Positions 63,729 through 64,000 of a stretch of DNA of 64,000 nt are shown here, piece after piece. Position 1 is the stretch's first letter, and each line of letters opens with the position of its first letter. Under the pieces are notes generated by a model. The model was not told the DNA's origin and searched no databases. It saw only the letters and a program-made list of their open reading frames with translations. The stretch covers positions 62,001-126,000 of the forward strand of contig NZ_CAJOCF010000003.1 of NCBI RefSeq assembly GCF_905332535.1, given 5' to 3'. The translations under genes and the position numbers were made by a program. Source of the DNA: Latilactobacillus fragifolii. GTDB taxonomy: Bacteria > Bacillota > Bacilli > Lactobacillales > Lactobacillaceae.

Positions 63729-64000
63729 ATGCAAGTTATTACAGATGCAACCGTTCGCGCAGTTTTAAAAGAACGACCGGCCATCAGTCATAAAGGTGAT
63801 TTCGGCCGGATCTTGATTATTGGTGGTAGTCAGCAATATGGTGGTGCGGCAATAATGAGCGCTGCTGCGGCTGTTTATGCTGGTGCCGGATTAGTCTCAG
63901 TTGCCAGTGACTTAAGTATTCTGACAGCCTTACACACCCGCTTACCTGAAGCAATGTTTATTGATTATCAACAACCTTTCATCCAGTGGCGTGCTATTAT
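63729..64000 (+). CDS. nnrD: ADP-dependent NAD(P)H-hydrate dehydratase (start only, cut by window edge)
   Basis: First 90 codons. They read MQVITDATVRAVLKERPAISHKGDFGRI..., then LIIGGSQQYGGAAIMSAAAAVYAGAGLVSVA. The KGDFGRILIIGGS...GA pattern is that of the YjeF C-terminal (ribokinase-like) dehydratase that repairs hydrated NADH and NADPH. The protein lacks the N-terminal epimerase domain of the fused YjeF, so it is the stand-alone form. AAGGGAGGAATT precedes the ATG. The remaining two thirds lie outside the window. Confidence 0.9.
   Translation, partial: MQVITDATVRAVLKERPAISHKGDFGRILIIGGSQQYGGAAIMSAAAAVYAGAGLVSVASDLSILTALHTRLPEAMFIDYQQPFIQWRAI

Overview
This 64 kb window is ordinary Firmicutes chromosome, most likely from a lactobacillus. 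Gene order and content (pheST, thrS and argS with T-box leaders, the yqe ribosome-assembly cluster, secG-est-rnr-smpB, LiaFSR, ArlRS, FMN lactate oxidase, CcpA-type cre sites) point to Lactobacillaceae. A Latilactobacillus (sakei/curvatus group) origin is my inference from gene content and moderate AT richness; I could not test it. Most genes lie on the minus strand. I see no phage, transposon, CRISPR array or rRNA.

Layout. 1-2.6 kb: polyamine ABC transporter potABC (potC cut by the window edge). 2.7-6.5 kb: a YhdH-type oxidoreductase, then the LiaFSR envelope-stress system with a small HesB-like gene at its end. 6.8-13 kb: greA, udk, mltG and T-box-controlled pheST. 13-18.5 kb: an HxlR regulator, an HD hydrolase, a TrmH methyltransferase, acylphosphatase, yidC and arlRS. 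18.9-26.5 kb: gnd and the cluster yqeG-yqeH-yhbY-nadD-yqeK-rsfS-yqeM-tmcAL-yceD, with many overlapping start/stop codons. 26.8-32.8 kb: a quinone oxidoreductase, infC-rpmI-rplT with an L20-type leader, lactate oxidase with a cre site, and thrS with a T-box. 32.8-39.9 kb: dnaI, dnaB, nrdR, coaE, mutM and polA. 40-47.7 kb: a MarR regulator, a secreted 3D-domain protein, smpB-rnr-est-secG and a ClC channel.

47.7-55.1 kb is the most accessory part. It holds a decayed gene; a three-gene operon (NAD(P)-binding protein, ACMSD-like amidohydrolase, carboxymuconolactone decarboxylase-like protein) divergent from a LysR regulator and an LtrA membrane protein; a glucose-1-dehydrogenase-like SDR behind a MerR-type promoter; a zinc alcohol dehydrogenase without a visible ribosome binding site; and a SnoaL-like protein. 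55.2-64 kb: T-box-controlled argS, a MacB-like ABC transporter, tRNA-Gly(CCC), a small zinc-ribbon protein, an APC permease, a HAD phosphatase, a second MarR regulator, tRNA-Leu(CAG) and the start of nnrD.

I did not find a clearly new multi-gene system. The best leads are the LysR-flanked amidohydrolase/CMD operon, the MerR-type promoter with no MerR gene nearby, the apparently leaderless ADH, the AUA start of infC, and a hairpin that would hide the yidC ribosome binding site.
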